Positions 24,177 to 36,262 are shown, counted from the stretch's first letter. The stretch is DNA of 64,000 nt from Heterocephalus glaber (GCF_000247695.1 NW_004624867.1:170136-234135), one strand, 5' to 3'. Translations and numbers: made by a program. The notes: generated from the letters alone by a model not told the origin.

Positions 24177-24946
24177 ATAAATTACTACTTTTGTCAGTTT
24201 AAAAATGTGTTTCTTGAGAGAAACAATTTACTTGCTGTAATTTCTCAAGATTATTAATTATATGCCAAAAGACAGGCACATAAAAATGAAATAAGCAAAT
24301 TTTCACAGGGGAAAAACTGTCAAAAATATCTTTGTCCTTGAAGTTTGAAAAACTAACAAATCTTAAATAATAAAATATCTGCAAATAATAAAATAGAGAA
24401 AAAGAAGAAGAGGATAAGAGACTTCTCTTTCATAGCTATCACATTATCCATTGCAGGGAATCAAGATGAAAAGTTGTACTCACTGTGTGGTATGATTCAG
24501 TAGTAAATGCTAGTGACCCACGCACTACTGTTAACCAGCGTACTCTGCTCACTACACTACTTGTCCCCACCCTGCAGTAGCTCACAGGGCATTTATGGTA
24601 TCATCTACTGGCTGTTGCTTACTATTTTATGACAATTACCATTACTGAGGTTGTTTGTAAATCACTGTTTTTATATGAGTAAATAAAACATTGTCATTAC
24701 ATGGAAATCCATCAATTAAACTCACAATTAAAATATTTAGAATAAAATTAAAAATAATTCTCACTTTTCCAATAACTTCAAACACTATAGTGGAATTCAC
24801 TGGGCATATGCTATTTGTTCCTTTTGCTTGCAGTGTGTTTTCCCTCTACCAGAGAGACAAATGATTTGCTTCTTCACATCTTTTAAGTTTTTACTCAAAT
24901 TTCATCTTCTTAATGATGTGGTCAATGATTTAAAATTAGAATTCCT

Positions 24947-25037
24947 TGGGCAAGGAATTTAGCTCCATGGTTCAGCCACCTGCCTCGCAAGCTCAAGGTC
25001 CCAAGTTCGATCCCCAGTACCAAAAAAAAAAAAAAAA
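24947..25037 (+). mobile_element. ID-like tRNA SINE
   Basis: GGAATTTAGCTCCATGG head, intact B box GTTCGATCC, 17-A tail. TSDs 24937-24946 and 25038-25047 are perfect. Confidence 0.95.
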
Positions 25038-25858
25038 TAGAATTCCTCAGTGTTCCCTATTCCTTACCACTCTCAATTTATTACCATCTAATACCTTCTC
25101 CTTTGTTTACTGTCTCTTCTAGCAGTGCAGGCCCTGAGCAAGAATGTGGTCTACCTTGTACATTTTATACCCCAGACAGTGACACTGAGTGAGTGAATGA
25201 TATAGGTACATTTTCCCATGTTATGATTTTTGAGATTGTGCTCAGGTTTATCTATAATATATGTAGCTTGAAGTACAGAATCACTAAAAATATCTCTAAT
25301 GGTTAGCAATGAGTCCAACTGGGTTTCAGGGACTTGGTGTTTTCCTAATTCCTTTTATACTGCTGAAATCTGGACTAATGGAAAAATATCTCAGTGAGGT
25401 AACCAGGAAGTTACATTTGGCTGTTCTGGATACCTGAAGAAAAGAACACACTGTGTCAGAGTATGCTGACTGTGTGTAGCTCACAAAACTGAAACTTTCC
25501 CCATATATGATTTTCCCTTTTTATGATAAGGTTTTTCCTCCTGTGGTTTCAAAATGAAAATAGTTCTTGTCTAGTTCAGAGTGTTCAGAATATTCAACTT
25601 CAAACTCCTAGGGGAATGAAAGAAGCTAGCTTCATTATCCAATTGTGTTTCACAGAAGGATCTTGATAAAAACAAAACAAACAAGAAATAACTCTTCTGC
25701 ACAGGAAATGGAAGTTCACTAAACACAAATTTCATTTTGTCTTAACCCCGAGCAAGAGATGTGCTTTTCAAAGTGTAATGGGTCATATTGTGTAATTTCT
25801 CTTCAGCCAATGCCGTGGACTGAATTTTGCCCCCCACCCCAATCTGTACACTGAAGTC

Positions 25859-26189
25859 AGTATAGATCACTTTTCCCTTATACCAGACACATACAACTTA
25901 AGAGGGAAGGGTTTATTTTGGCTCAAGATTTCAGAGGTTTCAGACCATGTCTGGTTGACTCAAAGGCAAAAAAGCATTATGGCAAAAGAGCACAGTGGAG
26001 CAAAGGTGCTCAGTTAATGGCAGCTGGGAAGCAGATCAGGGAAACAGCACCCAAGAGGAAGGGGCCAGGGTCCAGATGCAGCATCCAAGGCCCTGCCTCC
26101 ATGGCCCACCTAGGCACACCCAAAGTGTGCTTTATTCACACCCTAGGTGGCTCACAGTCAATCAAGTTGACAATCCAACCTAAATGTAA
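25859..26189 (-). mobile_element. LTR-like insert within MLT1
   Basis: On the minus strand it opens near GGATTGTCAACTTGATTGAC and ends with GAGCCAAAATAAACCCTTCC and TTAAGTTGTATG text, the layout of ERVL/MaLR-type rodent LTRs with a poly-A signal. A TGAAGTC direct repeat borders it at 25852-25858 and 26190-26196. Confidence 0.55.
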
Positions 26190-26258
26190 TGAAGTCCAAT
26201 CCCTAGTACCTCAGAACGTGACTGTAACTGGAAGCACAGCATTGAAAGGGATAATTAA

Positions 26259-26301
26259 CCGAGTTCGATCCCCGGTACCAAAAAAAAAAAAAAAGAAAAA
26301 A
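26259..26301 (+). mobile_element. 5'-truncated ID-like SINE
   Basis: Starts just before the B box (GAGTTCGATCCCCGGTACC) and has a full A tail. The A-box half is absent. TSDs 26244-26258 and 26302-26316 are 15 bp with one mismatch, so the truncation happened at insertion. Confidence 0.9.
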
Positions 26302-26641
26302 GAAAGGGATAACTAAGTTAAAATTAGGTCATTAATATGAGCTCTAATGCAGCATGACTGGGGTCCTTACATGAAAAAGAAATTTGGGCAGAGACATCAT
26401 ACCCAGGGAGAAGACTACCACCTTCAAGGCACTTGGTAAAGGGGTCCACTTGGCAGCCAACTCAAAAATACCACAGACTTTGGTCAGGGTAAAATACTTG
26501 TTAAGAGGTGGATTTACATTTCAGTCTTATTCTCTCATACTCCTTTCAGACAGCTGACAGCATGTAATGCTTCTGATTTTGCAAATTCTATAGCTTTGTT
26601 GCCTTTTTCTCACTACTACTGGATCAGAAATATTTTGGTTG

Positions 26642-26729
26642 GGCTGGGGATTTAGCTCAGCAGCACAGCACCTGCCTGGCAAGCACGAGGTCCTGAGTTT
26701 GATCCCCAGTACCAAAAGAAAAAAAAAAA
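26642..26729 (+). mobile_element. ID-like tRNA SINE
   Basis: Head GGCTGGGGATTTAGCTCAGC, B box GAGTTTGATCC, A tail. TSDs 26632-26641 and 26730-26739, one mismatch. Confidence 0.95.
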
Positions 26730-27655
26730 ATTTTAGTTGACAATAAGACTGAAGGAACCAGGACAATATCATTTTTTTTGAAAGATTAAAAGTCACTTTC
26801 AGACTCTTAATTTATACCTTTTTTGGGTTTTTTTTCTTTTCACTTTCCATCTTTCTTCTATTGGTCTTATATTCAATTTTTTAAAATTTCATAAACTATC
26901 ATGTTATTTCATAATTCATGAAGGATTCCAATTCGAAAATCATTTTACTAACTGGTAGAACAGAATTGATGAACATAGGGTAAACTTTTTATAGGATTAA
27001 TGAAAAGGAATTTAGCTAACTAAATTAATGGCACAAGATCTGTCTCTCCATTCTTCACCAGCAACTGAATAACTCTAAATTACACATAAAAACACTATTC
27101 AATGATAACCATGTGTTCTTTTAAAAATGTTAGAATACGTAGAATTGTTACTTCTTTCAAAATATATCTATATATATTTTCAATAATTTTTTACACTAGT
27201 TTTATTTTTACTTTTGCAACTTTATTTGATCCATGAGGCCACAGAGGGACATTGAATTAGCTAATGTAGCAGACTCCAAATATACAGTTAAATTCAAACT
27301 AATATAACTATAAATTACCTAATTTTAATTTATTTAATCTTTCAATTACCGCTGGATGATGTGCAGTCAACTTTCAGCACAACAGGAAATATAACACAAC
27401 TGATTCAATGTAGTATTTTAATTTCCATAAATTAAGATTAATTTATGGAAATAGTTTTTGTTTTCCATTCCTGCTTCAAAGATTGCATAAAAATGAATCC
27501 ATCAGAAAACAAGCAACAAACCTACAAAAAAAAGTGAAGAATCAAAAGTAAGCAAGATCAAAAGGTAGGAATCTATTTGTTAATAGTTGTAAATATTCTA
27601 TTTACTAAAATTAACACTTTAATTGTGGTACAATATAGTATGTAACATTAAATTA

Positions 27656-27835
<180 letters not shown>

Positions 27836-28494
27836 TTACTTATCCTTTGATTTTTTTTTAAACAATGGTCATTTAGAGTTGGATTCAGGTGAAGACCACA
27901 TAGTTCAATGATCTAATTTTATTTTTTTATTCGCTTGATGCTTAATAGAGTGAAGTATAGGATAGGGCTGAATTTGTACTTCGGCTAGAGGAAATGGTGG
28001 AAATGGCACCCAAACACTATTCTTTCCTCTCTTTACTGTAAGTAAATATTGTTACAGGAATTCAAATAGTCCAACATACACTTATTCATGAAGATCACAG
28101 GATGACTATCTGGAAATTGGAATGCTGATGAATCCAGGGCTGAATAAGATAATTATAGTTTACCCCTGGGGGAGAAGTGTTTCCCGTTCAAGGACTATTA
28201 TATCAACCACTCTCCACCTACTTATTGTTTCAACTTCATATGTGTATGATGCTCTTCCTAATATCCCCCAATTACCTGACTGCTTACTCATCTTTACCTT
28301 TCTGTTTTCCTAACCATTTCTTTCAGAAGCATAAACCAGTATAAACTCATATTTTAAGAATGATCTTTATATTCTTCCTTGGTTTCCTTGTGTGGTACAT
28401 GGGCATATAATTATAACCAAAGTCACTTACCGAGCACAAAGTAACTGTGAGAAAGACAAGAACACAGAAACCCATGTTGTCCCTGAGAACAGCT

Positions 28495-28595
28495 CAACAA
28501 GCCTTTGAGATGGGCAACATTATTACCCCCATTTTTTACTCATGAGAAAACTAAAAGGTTAAGTGGTTTGCCTTATATTCCAATATTAGTAAGTG
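28495..28595 (-). mobile_element. MIR relic, antisense
   Basis: TTACCCCCATTTTTTACTCA followed by GAGAAAACTAAAAGGTTAAG and GTGGTTTGCC is the antisense MIR core. Confidence 0.65.
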
Positions 28596-28974
28596 GCACC
28601 TACCATATCATAAATACCATACCATTCCGTTCTCATAAATATCATAAAATGGACTTAGAGGATGAAGGAGACACCTGCCTAGCCACCCACTGAGTATATT
28701 CCAATGGTCTGGAGCCTCTGGGATCTGAGGAATCCCCTATACTCTTAAAATCTATCAAGGACTCTAAAGAGCTCCTGTTTATGTGGACTGAGTCTACTAA
28801 TATTTAACCTGTTTAAATTTTAAAAATTTTAAATGTTTATTTAAAATAATAATTAGCTCATTACATAGTTTAAAAAGTAAATACATTTAATAATTTCACT
28901 TATTTGGAAACAAAAAATTTAAGAGTATGGATAGTACAAGCAGCACTTGAATACTATTTATCAAGACACAGCTA

Positions 28975-29928
28975 TTGTTAATATTTTACTCATTTAAAAA
29001 ATCATTTGTGTATCTTTCCATTTTTTTATATCGTCTTCAATCTTTTTCAGAGTACTGAGGTTTTCAATGTAAAGATCTTTGACTTCCTTTGTTAGATTGA
29101 TTCCTATTTCATTTTTTTTTTTATGCTGTTGTCCAAGGCATGGTGATTTCCCTAATTTCTCTCACAGTAAGTTTGTTATAAGAAGTTTTGTGTATAGGAA
29201 TGCTATTGGTTATTGATTGTTGACTTTGTATCTAGCCACACGACTGAATTATTAAATCTAAAAGTCTTTTGGTGGAGTTTTGGGGGTCTTCTATGTAGGG
29301 TATCATGTAATCTGCAAATAATGATAGTTTAACTTCTTTTCCTATCTTTATTCCTTTTCTTTCTTTCCACTGAAGCCAGGGATTTAGCTCAGTGGTTCTG
29401 TCGCCTGCCTTGCAAGTGAAAGGTCCCGAGTTCAATCCCTGGTACCAAAAAAAAAAGGAAATGTATCTTTCCATTGTCTAATTGCTCTGGCTAATGTTTC
29501 CAGAACTATATTGACTAGGAGTGGTGAGAGCAGACATCCTTGTCTTCTTCCTGATTTTAAAGTGAAAGCTTTCAGTTTTTAAAGAGTTAGTATGATATTG
29601 GTCATTGGTTTGTCATAGATAGCTTTTATCAGGTTGAGATAAAAACCATCTATTCCAATTTTCTGTAGGGTTTTTATCCAGTTTTCTGTAGGGAATGGGT
29701 GTTGGAATTTGTCAAATGCTTTTTCTGTATGTATTGGGATGATCATGTGATTTTTGTCCTTGGCTCTGGTGATATGGTATATTATTACATTTATTGATTT
29801 GTATGTGTTGAACTATCGCTGCATCACTGGGGTGAATCCTGCTTGGTCGTGGTGTATAACCTTCTTGATGATTTCCTACACTCTGTTTTCTAGTATCTTA
29901 TGAAAAAGATCATTGGTAGGGAGAACCA
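28975..29928 (-). mobile_element. L1 ORF2 segment, inverted half of a twin-primed L1
   Basis: Read on the minus strand this is the reverse transcriptase part of ORF2: the KILENRV...HHDQAGF block, [23 protein letters not shown], the LSLFADYM catalytic box (FADD mutated to FADY) and the LKKIEDDI-like stretch. It covers roughly codons 585-850 and is full of frameshifts and stops. An ID-like SINE sits inside it at 29373-29465. Confidence 0.9.
29373..29465 (+). mobile_element. ID-like tRNA SINE inside L1
   Basis: GGGATTTAGCTCAGTGGTTC head, GAGTTCAATCC B box, GGTACC end and A tail. The 11-bp TSDs 29362-29372 and 29466-29476 have one mismatch. Confidence 0.95.
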
Positions 29929-30681
29929 ACATAGTGAAAATGGCTATACTCCCAAAACTGTTCCCCAGATTTAATGCAATTGCAATGAAAACACTAATAG
30001 CACACCTCACAGAACTAGAGAAATCCTTCATTTGGAACCACAAGAGCCTAGAATAGTAAAAACAATTCTGGGCAACAAAGGCAAGTCAGGAGGCATTACA
30101 ATTCCTGACCTGAAATTATACTACAGAGCTACTGTGATAAAAACAGCATGGTACTGGCCAAAAAATAGATCCAAGGATCAATGGAACAGATTAGAAGATG
30201 CAGAAACAACTCCAAACACACTTATCTTGGAAAAAGGGGCCAAATACCTTCACTTGAAGAAAGATAGGCTCTTTTCTAAATGTTGGTGGAAAAACTGGCT
30301 TTTCACATGTCAAGATTAAAACTAGATAGGTCTCTCACTATGCACTGAACTAAAATCAAAATGTATCAAAGATCTAAATATTAAAACAGAATCCCTAAAA
30401 CTGCTGGAAGACAGAATACGTAGAACTCTCGAAGACATTGGTATAGGCAAAGATTTTATGAACAAAACCCTAATTGCACAGGAAATATCACAAAGAATCA
30501 ACAACTTGGATCTGATCTTATTAAAAAGGTTTTGCACATCAAAAGAAGTCACCAAAGTAAAGAGAAACTGACACTGTGGGAAAAATTTTTAGCCAGTGGT
30601 TCCTCAGAAAAGGACTAATATTTAGAATATATAAAGAACTGAGAAAAATCAGACCACCCTAAATTTAAAGACCCAATCCAA

Positions 30682-30865
30682 AAATGGGCATGTGAAATGA
30701 ATAAACATTTCTCAGATAAAATAGAAAAGGCAAATAAATTTATGAAAAAATGTTCAACGTCACTGGCATGTTGAAATGGGTATGTGAAATGAATAAACAC
30801 TTCTCAGATGAAATAGAAAAGGCAAATAAATTTATGAAAAAATGTTCAACCACACTGGCCATTTG
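30682..30865 (+). repeat. 92-bp tandem duplication in L1 ORF2
   Basis: 30682-30773 and 30774-30865 are near-identical copies of the same ORF2 segment (around the KKCST region). The duplication is specific to this copy. Confidence 0.92.
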
Positions 30866-31322
30866 AGAGATGCAAATTGAAACAACTGTGAGATTCCATC
30901 CCAATCCAGAAAGAATGAGTGTTATGAAGAAATCAACCAATAACAAATGCTGGCAGGGTTCTGGGGAAAAAGAAACCCTTCTCCACTGTTGGTGGGAGTG
31001 GAGACTAGTGCAACCATTGTGGAAATCAGTATAGAGATTCCTCAAAAAACTAGGACTAGAGGTTCCATTCAACCCAGCTAACCCACTTCTTGGTATCTTC
31101 CCCAAAGAACCAAAACCATCATACCACAGTGATATCATGGCACACCCATGTTCATAGCAGCAGTTTCTAATAGCTAAATCTTGGAAACAGCCCAAATAAA
31201 TGCCCATCAACCAATGAATGGATAAAGATTTTTTTATATACAATGGAATATTACTCTGCCACAAAGAAGGATAACCTTGAGATATTTCTACATAAATGGG
31301 TGCACCTTGAAACCATACTCTT

Positions 31323-31420
31323 TTGTTGTTGTTGTTTTTGGTACCAGGGATCAAACTCGGGACCTTGTGCTTGCGCTTTCGAGGCAGGCACCGGAACCAC
31401 TGAGCTAAATCCCCAGCCCC
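31323..31420 (-). mobile_element. ID-like tRNA SINE inside L1
   Basis: Antisense copy: GGTACC end at the left after a T/G-rich tail, A box complement CCACTGAGCTAAATCC at the right. TSDs 31310-31322 and 31421-31433 are a perfect 13 bp. Confidence 0.96.
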
Positions 31421-32335
31421 AAACCATACTCTTAAGTGAAATAAATCGGACACAAATGTGTAAATATTGCACTGTTTCTCTGGTATGAGAAATCAGAAGT
31501 GGAAATAAGGACTAAAATGTACAACAGATATTGGGAAGTAGGAAGAAAACATTCAAATGAGAAAGGGAACAAGGGAGGGGGAAGAAGGAAAGGAAGGAAA
31601 AAGAAAAAAAGAGAAAGATAAAATGGAAAGAAAGCTTTTATCAATATGAAAGAAGGGTAGAAAGGAATGGGTGGAATGGGAAAAATATGAATCAAGACAT
31701 ATCATGTACAGGTACAAATTCCATCTGATGAATTATCATTATGTATATCTAAATTTTACCAATAAACTTAATGATAAAAAAGAAAAAACCCACACTAACA
31801 CAAGCCCAAACACATAATATTAACTTTGTCTATTATTGATTTACAAGGGTAATTAAGATTTGACTTTGATATACAGCTGGAAAGAGAAGTAATTTAATAT
31901 GCTTTTCAGATAACTCTGAATATTATCTCCTCCACAATGCTGGAAAACAAGGACTTCAGACACACTAAACAACCACTTTACCACCTAGTTATATCTCCCA
32001 CCCAATATTCTTTCATTTTGCCCCAAAATTCAACATATCATAGTTTCGTAAAGGTCAGATGCCATATGCAGTATAAAATCTTCAATGAACTTTATGGGCC
32101 ATATTAAATGAGGTTAATGTTTAATGTTTAAGTCACATATACTTTCAATATAATATATTGTCTAGTAACAAAATTTTACTGTTAAGATTTAAATCCATTG
32201 CACTTATTTGCACTTTGAATCTTTAACTTAGGCATAATTTTATAGTATGATCCACTAGTCATTTGGAAAACAATGTTTCAGGAAGTTATGTAGTCCTTTC
32301 TATTGCTGGCATAGTTCAGAAAAGCAATATTTGTT

Positions 32336-34225
32336 TTGGGTTTTTTTTTTTGTTTTTTAATTAACAATAGTTTTGAGAAAACCATTTTTATTATCATTAC
32401 CACCCAGCTTATTTGTGCTGGATTATGTACCAAATGGCCAGATCTTCTAAAGAACACCTACATAACATTTTTTTCATGTTTCAAGAGATGAAAATAACTG
32501 TACAAGGTTAAGTACAAAAGTACACAAGACAGCAGATACAAAAAGATTTATGTACGAGATTTTATTCCACCTGCAGCTTTAATATATTTGAAAAGTAGAA
32601 TTCATTAACTAAAAAATATTGTCCTTCTATAGTCCTGTCAAGTTTAATGGAAGTGGGTTTAACCTGATCACAACACTAACACCAGTATCACTGATCTAAT
32701 ATTTACAAAAATTGTATTTTTCAATAAATTAAAGTCAATGCAACACCCATGCAAGCTAGAATGCTAGCTGTTTGGTAAACAAGGACCTGATATCTGAATA
32801 AGAAATCTATAAAGTCCCAAACTTTAAAAGCATGATCTTTTTCAAACTGCATCCATTCCTCGCATTGAAGATGTGAAGCCCAAACCCATTCCTCTTTGCA
32901 TGTGGGTTTGTGATCTTGCCATTTCATACTGAGCATCTAGATTTCTAAATACTTCTTGTTGCTTCAATGTCTTGAAATTTTCTTCATCAACTGAGCTACA
33001 ACCAGCTTCGTCTTCACTCTTAATACCCACTAACTTCCTAAATTTGACATTTTGGTCCTTGTTTCCAAAATTCAATTTTTCCCATATTTCAGCAGACTGA
33101 GATTTGTCCCCTTCTTTCTTGCCTTGCCAAAGCATTTTCCTTTTTTTCTCTCGTTCAGCAAACTTCATTGGGTTCACAGCTGCTGGGGTGTAGTAGCTCA
33201 GCACAGCTATTCCGGTCTCTGCCAATGCTTTGGCTTGCAGGGCTGCCATTTCAGCTGCCATAGCAATCTGAGGAGTCACTTGTGTTCCAGATGCCAACAG
33301 GGCAACAACATTGAGAACAGAACCTCCAGTGGCTGCAGCCGCTGCAGCCATTTCTTGTTGTTTTTGTTTTTCAACCATTTCCTTTTCTCGCTGCTCTTGT
33401 AATTTCTTGGCTCTTTCCAATCTCCTAAAGCTTCTTGTGCATCCATTGCCGTGTTTCTGCCTCTTAAGGGAGGTGGACTGGGAGTCCGGCTTAAACTTCT
33501 GCTAAATCTTCTTGGTTTTTCAATTCTCTTTTTTCTATCTCGACTTCTACTCCTTGTTCTACTCCTGTTTCTTGTCCTATGCCTGTGTCTTGATCTTGAG
33601 CGGGAACGAGATCTGATCCGCCGTTTTCTGTCCCTGCTTCTGGATCGTGACTTTTTTCTATCTCTGCTTCTGGATCGTGATTTCTTTCGGTCTCTACCCC
33701 TAGATCAAGACTTCTTTTGTTCCCTGCTTCTACTACGATGCCGCCTTTCACGGGACCTAGACCTTGAATGACTTTTGCCTCGTGACAACTTTCTTTGCAT
33801 TTGTGTCTGTCCACCCCATTTTCAGAAGAATTTAGTCGCTCTCTTCCTTTATCAGAAGAATACTCTTTGTCATTATGTTCCTCAGACTTGTGTTTCTTAG
33901 AGGATTTATCTTTGGATTCATGTCTTCTTGCCTCTTTGCTTCTGCTCCGACTCCTGTGCTTTCTTCCTTCATTGTCTGACTTTTGTTTTCTTTCTCTTGA
34001 CCTTGATCGTGATCTTGAATAATGATGTTTTGAGGTTTTAGGAGAAACATATACATCTGATTGCTCTTTTTTCTTATCTCTATCTGGGGATGTCTTTTCT
34101 GGGGCTGGTCCATCTCGTTCTGTATCACTAGCTGCCATATTCCAGAGTTCTGGCCACTAAGGCGGCACCTCCACTTAATGCTTTCAACCGAACTGGCCGC
34201 CCTTGAACCTTTACTACGGACTAAA
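32336..34225 (-). pseudogene. RSRC2: RSRC2 processed pseudogene (retrocopy)
   Basis: An intronless copy of the mRNA for arginine/serine-rich coiled-coil protein 2. The 5' UTR is 34225-34139. The coding part starts at ATG 34138 ([10 protein letters not shown]...) with the RS-repeat region, then the coiled coil LERAKKLQEQREKEMVEKQK (33420 on), and ends in MRGMDAV with a stop at 32842-32844. A 3' UTR with an AATAAA signal (32387-32392) and an interrupted poly-A follow. Two small deletions shift the frame: near 33790, after RHKCKE, and near 33430, in the segment MDAQEAL. The largest open pieces are 33491-34138 (215 codons, the second half out of frame) and 32842-33420 (192 codons). Perfect 20-bp TSDs at 32316-32335 and 34226-34245 show L1-mediated insertion. 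It is non-coding as an RSRC2 protein and lies in the same orientation as CAMK2. Confidence 0.95.
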
Positions 34226-34776
34226 TCAGAAAAGCAATATTTGTTAATATCACCACCTATCTCATCAGAAGAATCTTTAGATGTGAAAATTATTAAACCT
34301 CATAAGGGCAGATATATATTTTCTAAAATCCTAAATTGTTTGAAAGCTTAAATTAGAATATTGGCAATAAATACTGCCACTTGCTCTTGTTGTCCTTGAA
34401 GATAGGCTCACTTAGTTTGTCTTTAAGAAAAGGTCTGTGAAATACTTCAGCCTTAATAATCATAGCTAGTTTTTCAAACATTCTTTCCAGTAAAAATGGT
34501 GTTCCAAAAGCAAGCAGCTAGTTCAGCTCCAAACTCAAACAACTGCAGAAGTCTTTCTCTCTGAGATAGCCCCTGAACTTTGGTAAAGGACAAAAGGGTT
34601 TTATGTATGCTTCTCATTTAGTCATGTGGAATGTTGCAAAGTGTATAATCAAAGGTCAAGATTTAATATCAGGGATTATTTTAATTGCTTCAACAAAGAC
34701 AATCTCAAGTGAAATTTGCTATCATTATTTTCTTCCTGTGAGTACATGGTGCTGAAAAATACAAATACTAACAATA

Positions 34777-34983
34777 CAGTGGACTCTCAAATTACGACAG
34801 GCCTGACATATGACATAGGAACAATTTGGGTTACTTAGGTTAATGGAAGATTCATTTGCCTCTTGTTATCTATAGTGTGTACCCAGGTAAACATCCAGAT
34901 CTCAGATGTACTGACTTAGAAACAACTTGAGTTAGAATCAGGCCTCAGAAACCAATCAAGTTCGTTAAGTCAAGGGTCCACTG
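34777..34983. mobile_element. Tigger-like (Tc1/mariner) MITE, 207 bp, with TA target sites
   Basis: Begins CAGTGGACTCTCAAATTACG and ends with the inverted text GTTAAGTCAAGGGTCCACTG. The terminal repeats are about 25 bp with several mismatches. TA dinucleotides at 34775-34776 and 34984-34985 are the expected target duplication. It has no coding capacity. Confidence 0.8.
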
Positions 34984-35625
34984 TACCAACTCCACTGCTT
35001 TGACTCATGTAAAGACTTCAGCAATTTTATTCAATGCTTCTTTTGCATTTGTGATGCAACACATGTCTATACATGTGAAAGTGTCAACCTATTTTTTTAA
35101 AGGCAATAATAGTTTTGACCCACAGATCTCCAAAGGGAGTTCTAGGGACTCCTGGATCAACAATCTACATTCTGAGTATCACTGGCCTATGCTATTAAGA
35201 ACAGTGCCAGGGAATAGCTTTTTTTTTTTTTTTAATTTAAGAAAAGATTTCCCATACATACAATTTTATTAATGTTCAGAGAAAAATATGTCTAAACGAA
35301 GCAACAGCACAGCATAGATTGGCTCTACTAGTGTATCCTTTAAATCTGGATTCCCAAATAGACAGATAGCCTGCCCTTATCACTATCTAAAACTACACAT
35401 AGTTCAAATAAATATAAATTCTTGAAGTTCCTATATCTTGGAACAAATCCTTATGCTTAAGATGAAATTACTTCTAGATTATTATTATTTATAAGAATGC
35501 AAATAAATGCAATAGATTTTGAACACTGGACTTTGAAAACATCATTTTCTTAAATAACAATAGAATGTTACATGTGAAGCATACGAAAGATATATGCTTA
35601 TAGGGATTAAAATTTTGTTAGGAAG

Positions 35626-35712
35626 GGCCAGGGATTTAGCTCAGTGGTTCCAGCCCCTGCCTCACAAGTGCAAGGTCCCAAGTTCGAGCCCCAGTATCAA
35701 AAAAAAAAAAAA
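35626..35712 (+). mobile_element. ID-like tRNA SINE
   Basis: Head GGCCAGGGATTTAGCTCAGT, B box GTTCGAGCC, A tail. The 12-bp TSDs 35614-35625 and 35713-35724 are perfect. Confidence 0.95.
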
Positions 35713-35892
35713 TTTGTTAGGAAGACAAGCGTATGCCAATATACATCCTAAGCCATGTGAGATATATGTAAATCATATGAAATACATATAATTATGTTAA
35801 ATTAAAAAAACAAGGAAGAAAAGACCCTTACAGACATAAATGCTAGAGTTTTACCAATAGAGATAAAAATACAAATCTTTATGTAGCCAATT

Positions 35893-36262
35893 CTTATGAA
35901 ATGAACCATTTCCCTACAAAATTCATATGAAATCCTAATCCCCAGACCTTAGAATACAACTGTATTTGGAGATGAGGTTTTTATAAACGTAATTAAATTA
36001 AAATGAGGTCAGCAGTGTGGGCCTGAATCCAGCATGACTGGTGTCCACATAAGAACAGAAAATCAGGGCACTGACATACATGTAGTGAAGACCATACCAG
36101 CAGCCTGGAAATCTATAAACTAGAGAGGAGGCCTCACACACACACAAAAAACCTTCCTGCTACCTTGACTGCAGCCTTTTAGCCCCCAAAACTATGAACA
36201 AATAGACTGCAGGCTGTGGTGCTTCCCTATGGCAGCTCCAGCAAGCTAAACTACCTACTATT
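35893..36262 (+). mobile_element. MLT1-type MaLR LTR
   Basis: Sense MLT1 order: AAATCCTAATCCCCAGACCT, ACAACTGTATTTGGAGATGA, GCATGACTGGTGTCCACATA, GAGGCCTCAC and the end CTATGGCAGCTCCAGCAAGC. Confidence 0.8.

Larger units (their letters stand above)
25808..26480 (+). mobile_element. MLT1-type MaLR LTR, split by two later insertions
   Basis: The left part (25810-25858) has the MLT1 start GTGGACTGAATTTTGCCCCC. The pattern resumes at 26190 with GAAGTCCAATCCCTAGTACC and runs through GGTCATTAATATGAGCTCTA and CATGACTGGGGTCCTTACAT. It is interrupted by an LTR-like insert (25859-26189) and a truncated SINE (26259-26301). Confidence 0.72.
29929..31785 (+). mobile_element. L1 3' half (sense part of the twin-primed L1) with 3' UTR
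   Basis: It starts at the ORF2 VKMAILPK block, just after the point where the inverted segment ends in L1 coordinates. It continues through GGITIPDLKLYYRA, the C-terminal cysteine region, a G/A-rich 3' UTR (31560-31620) and an A-rich end near 31785. ORF2 is broken by stops and by a 92-bp tandem duplication, and an ID-like SINE interrupts the sequence near the end of ORF2. Confidence 0.93.

Noticed and set aside
30740..31453. 237-codon minus-strand ORF
   Set aside because: Antisense shadow of L1 ORF2, its duplication and a SINE.
33451..34022. Leu/Arg/Asp-rich plus-strand ORFs
   Set aside because: Antisense of the RS-repeat region of the RSRC2 pseudogene.
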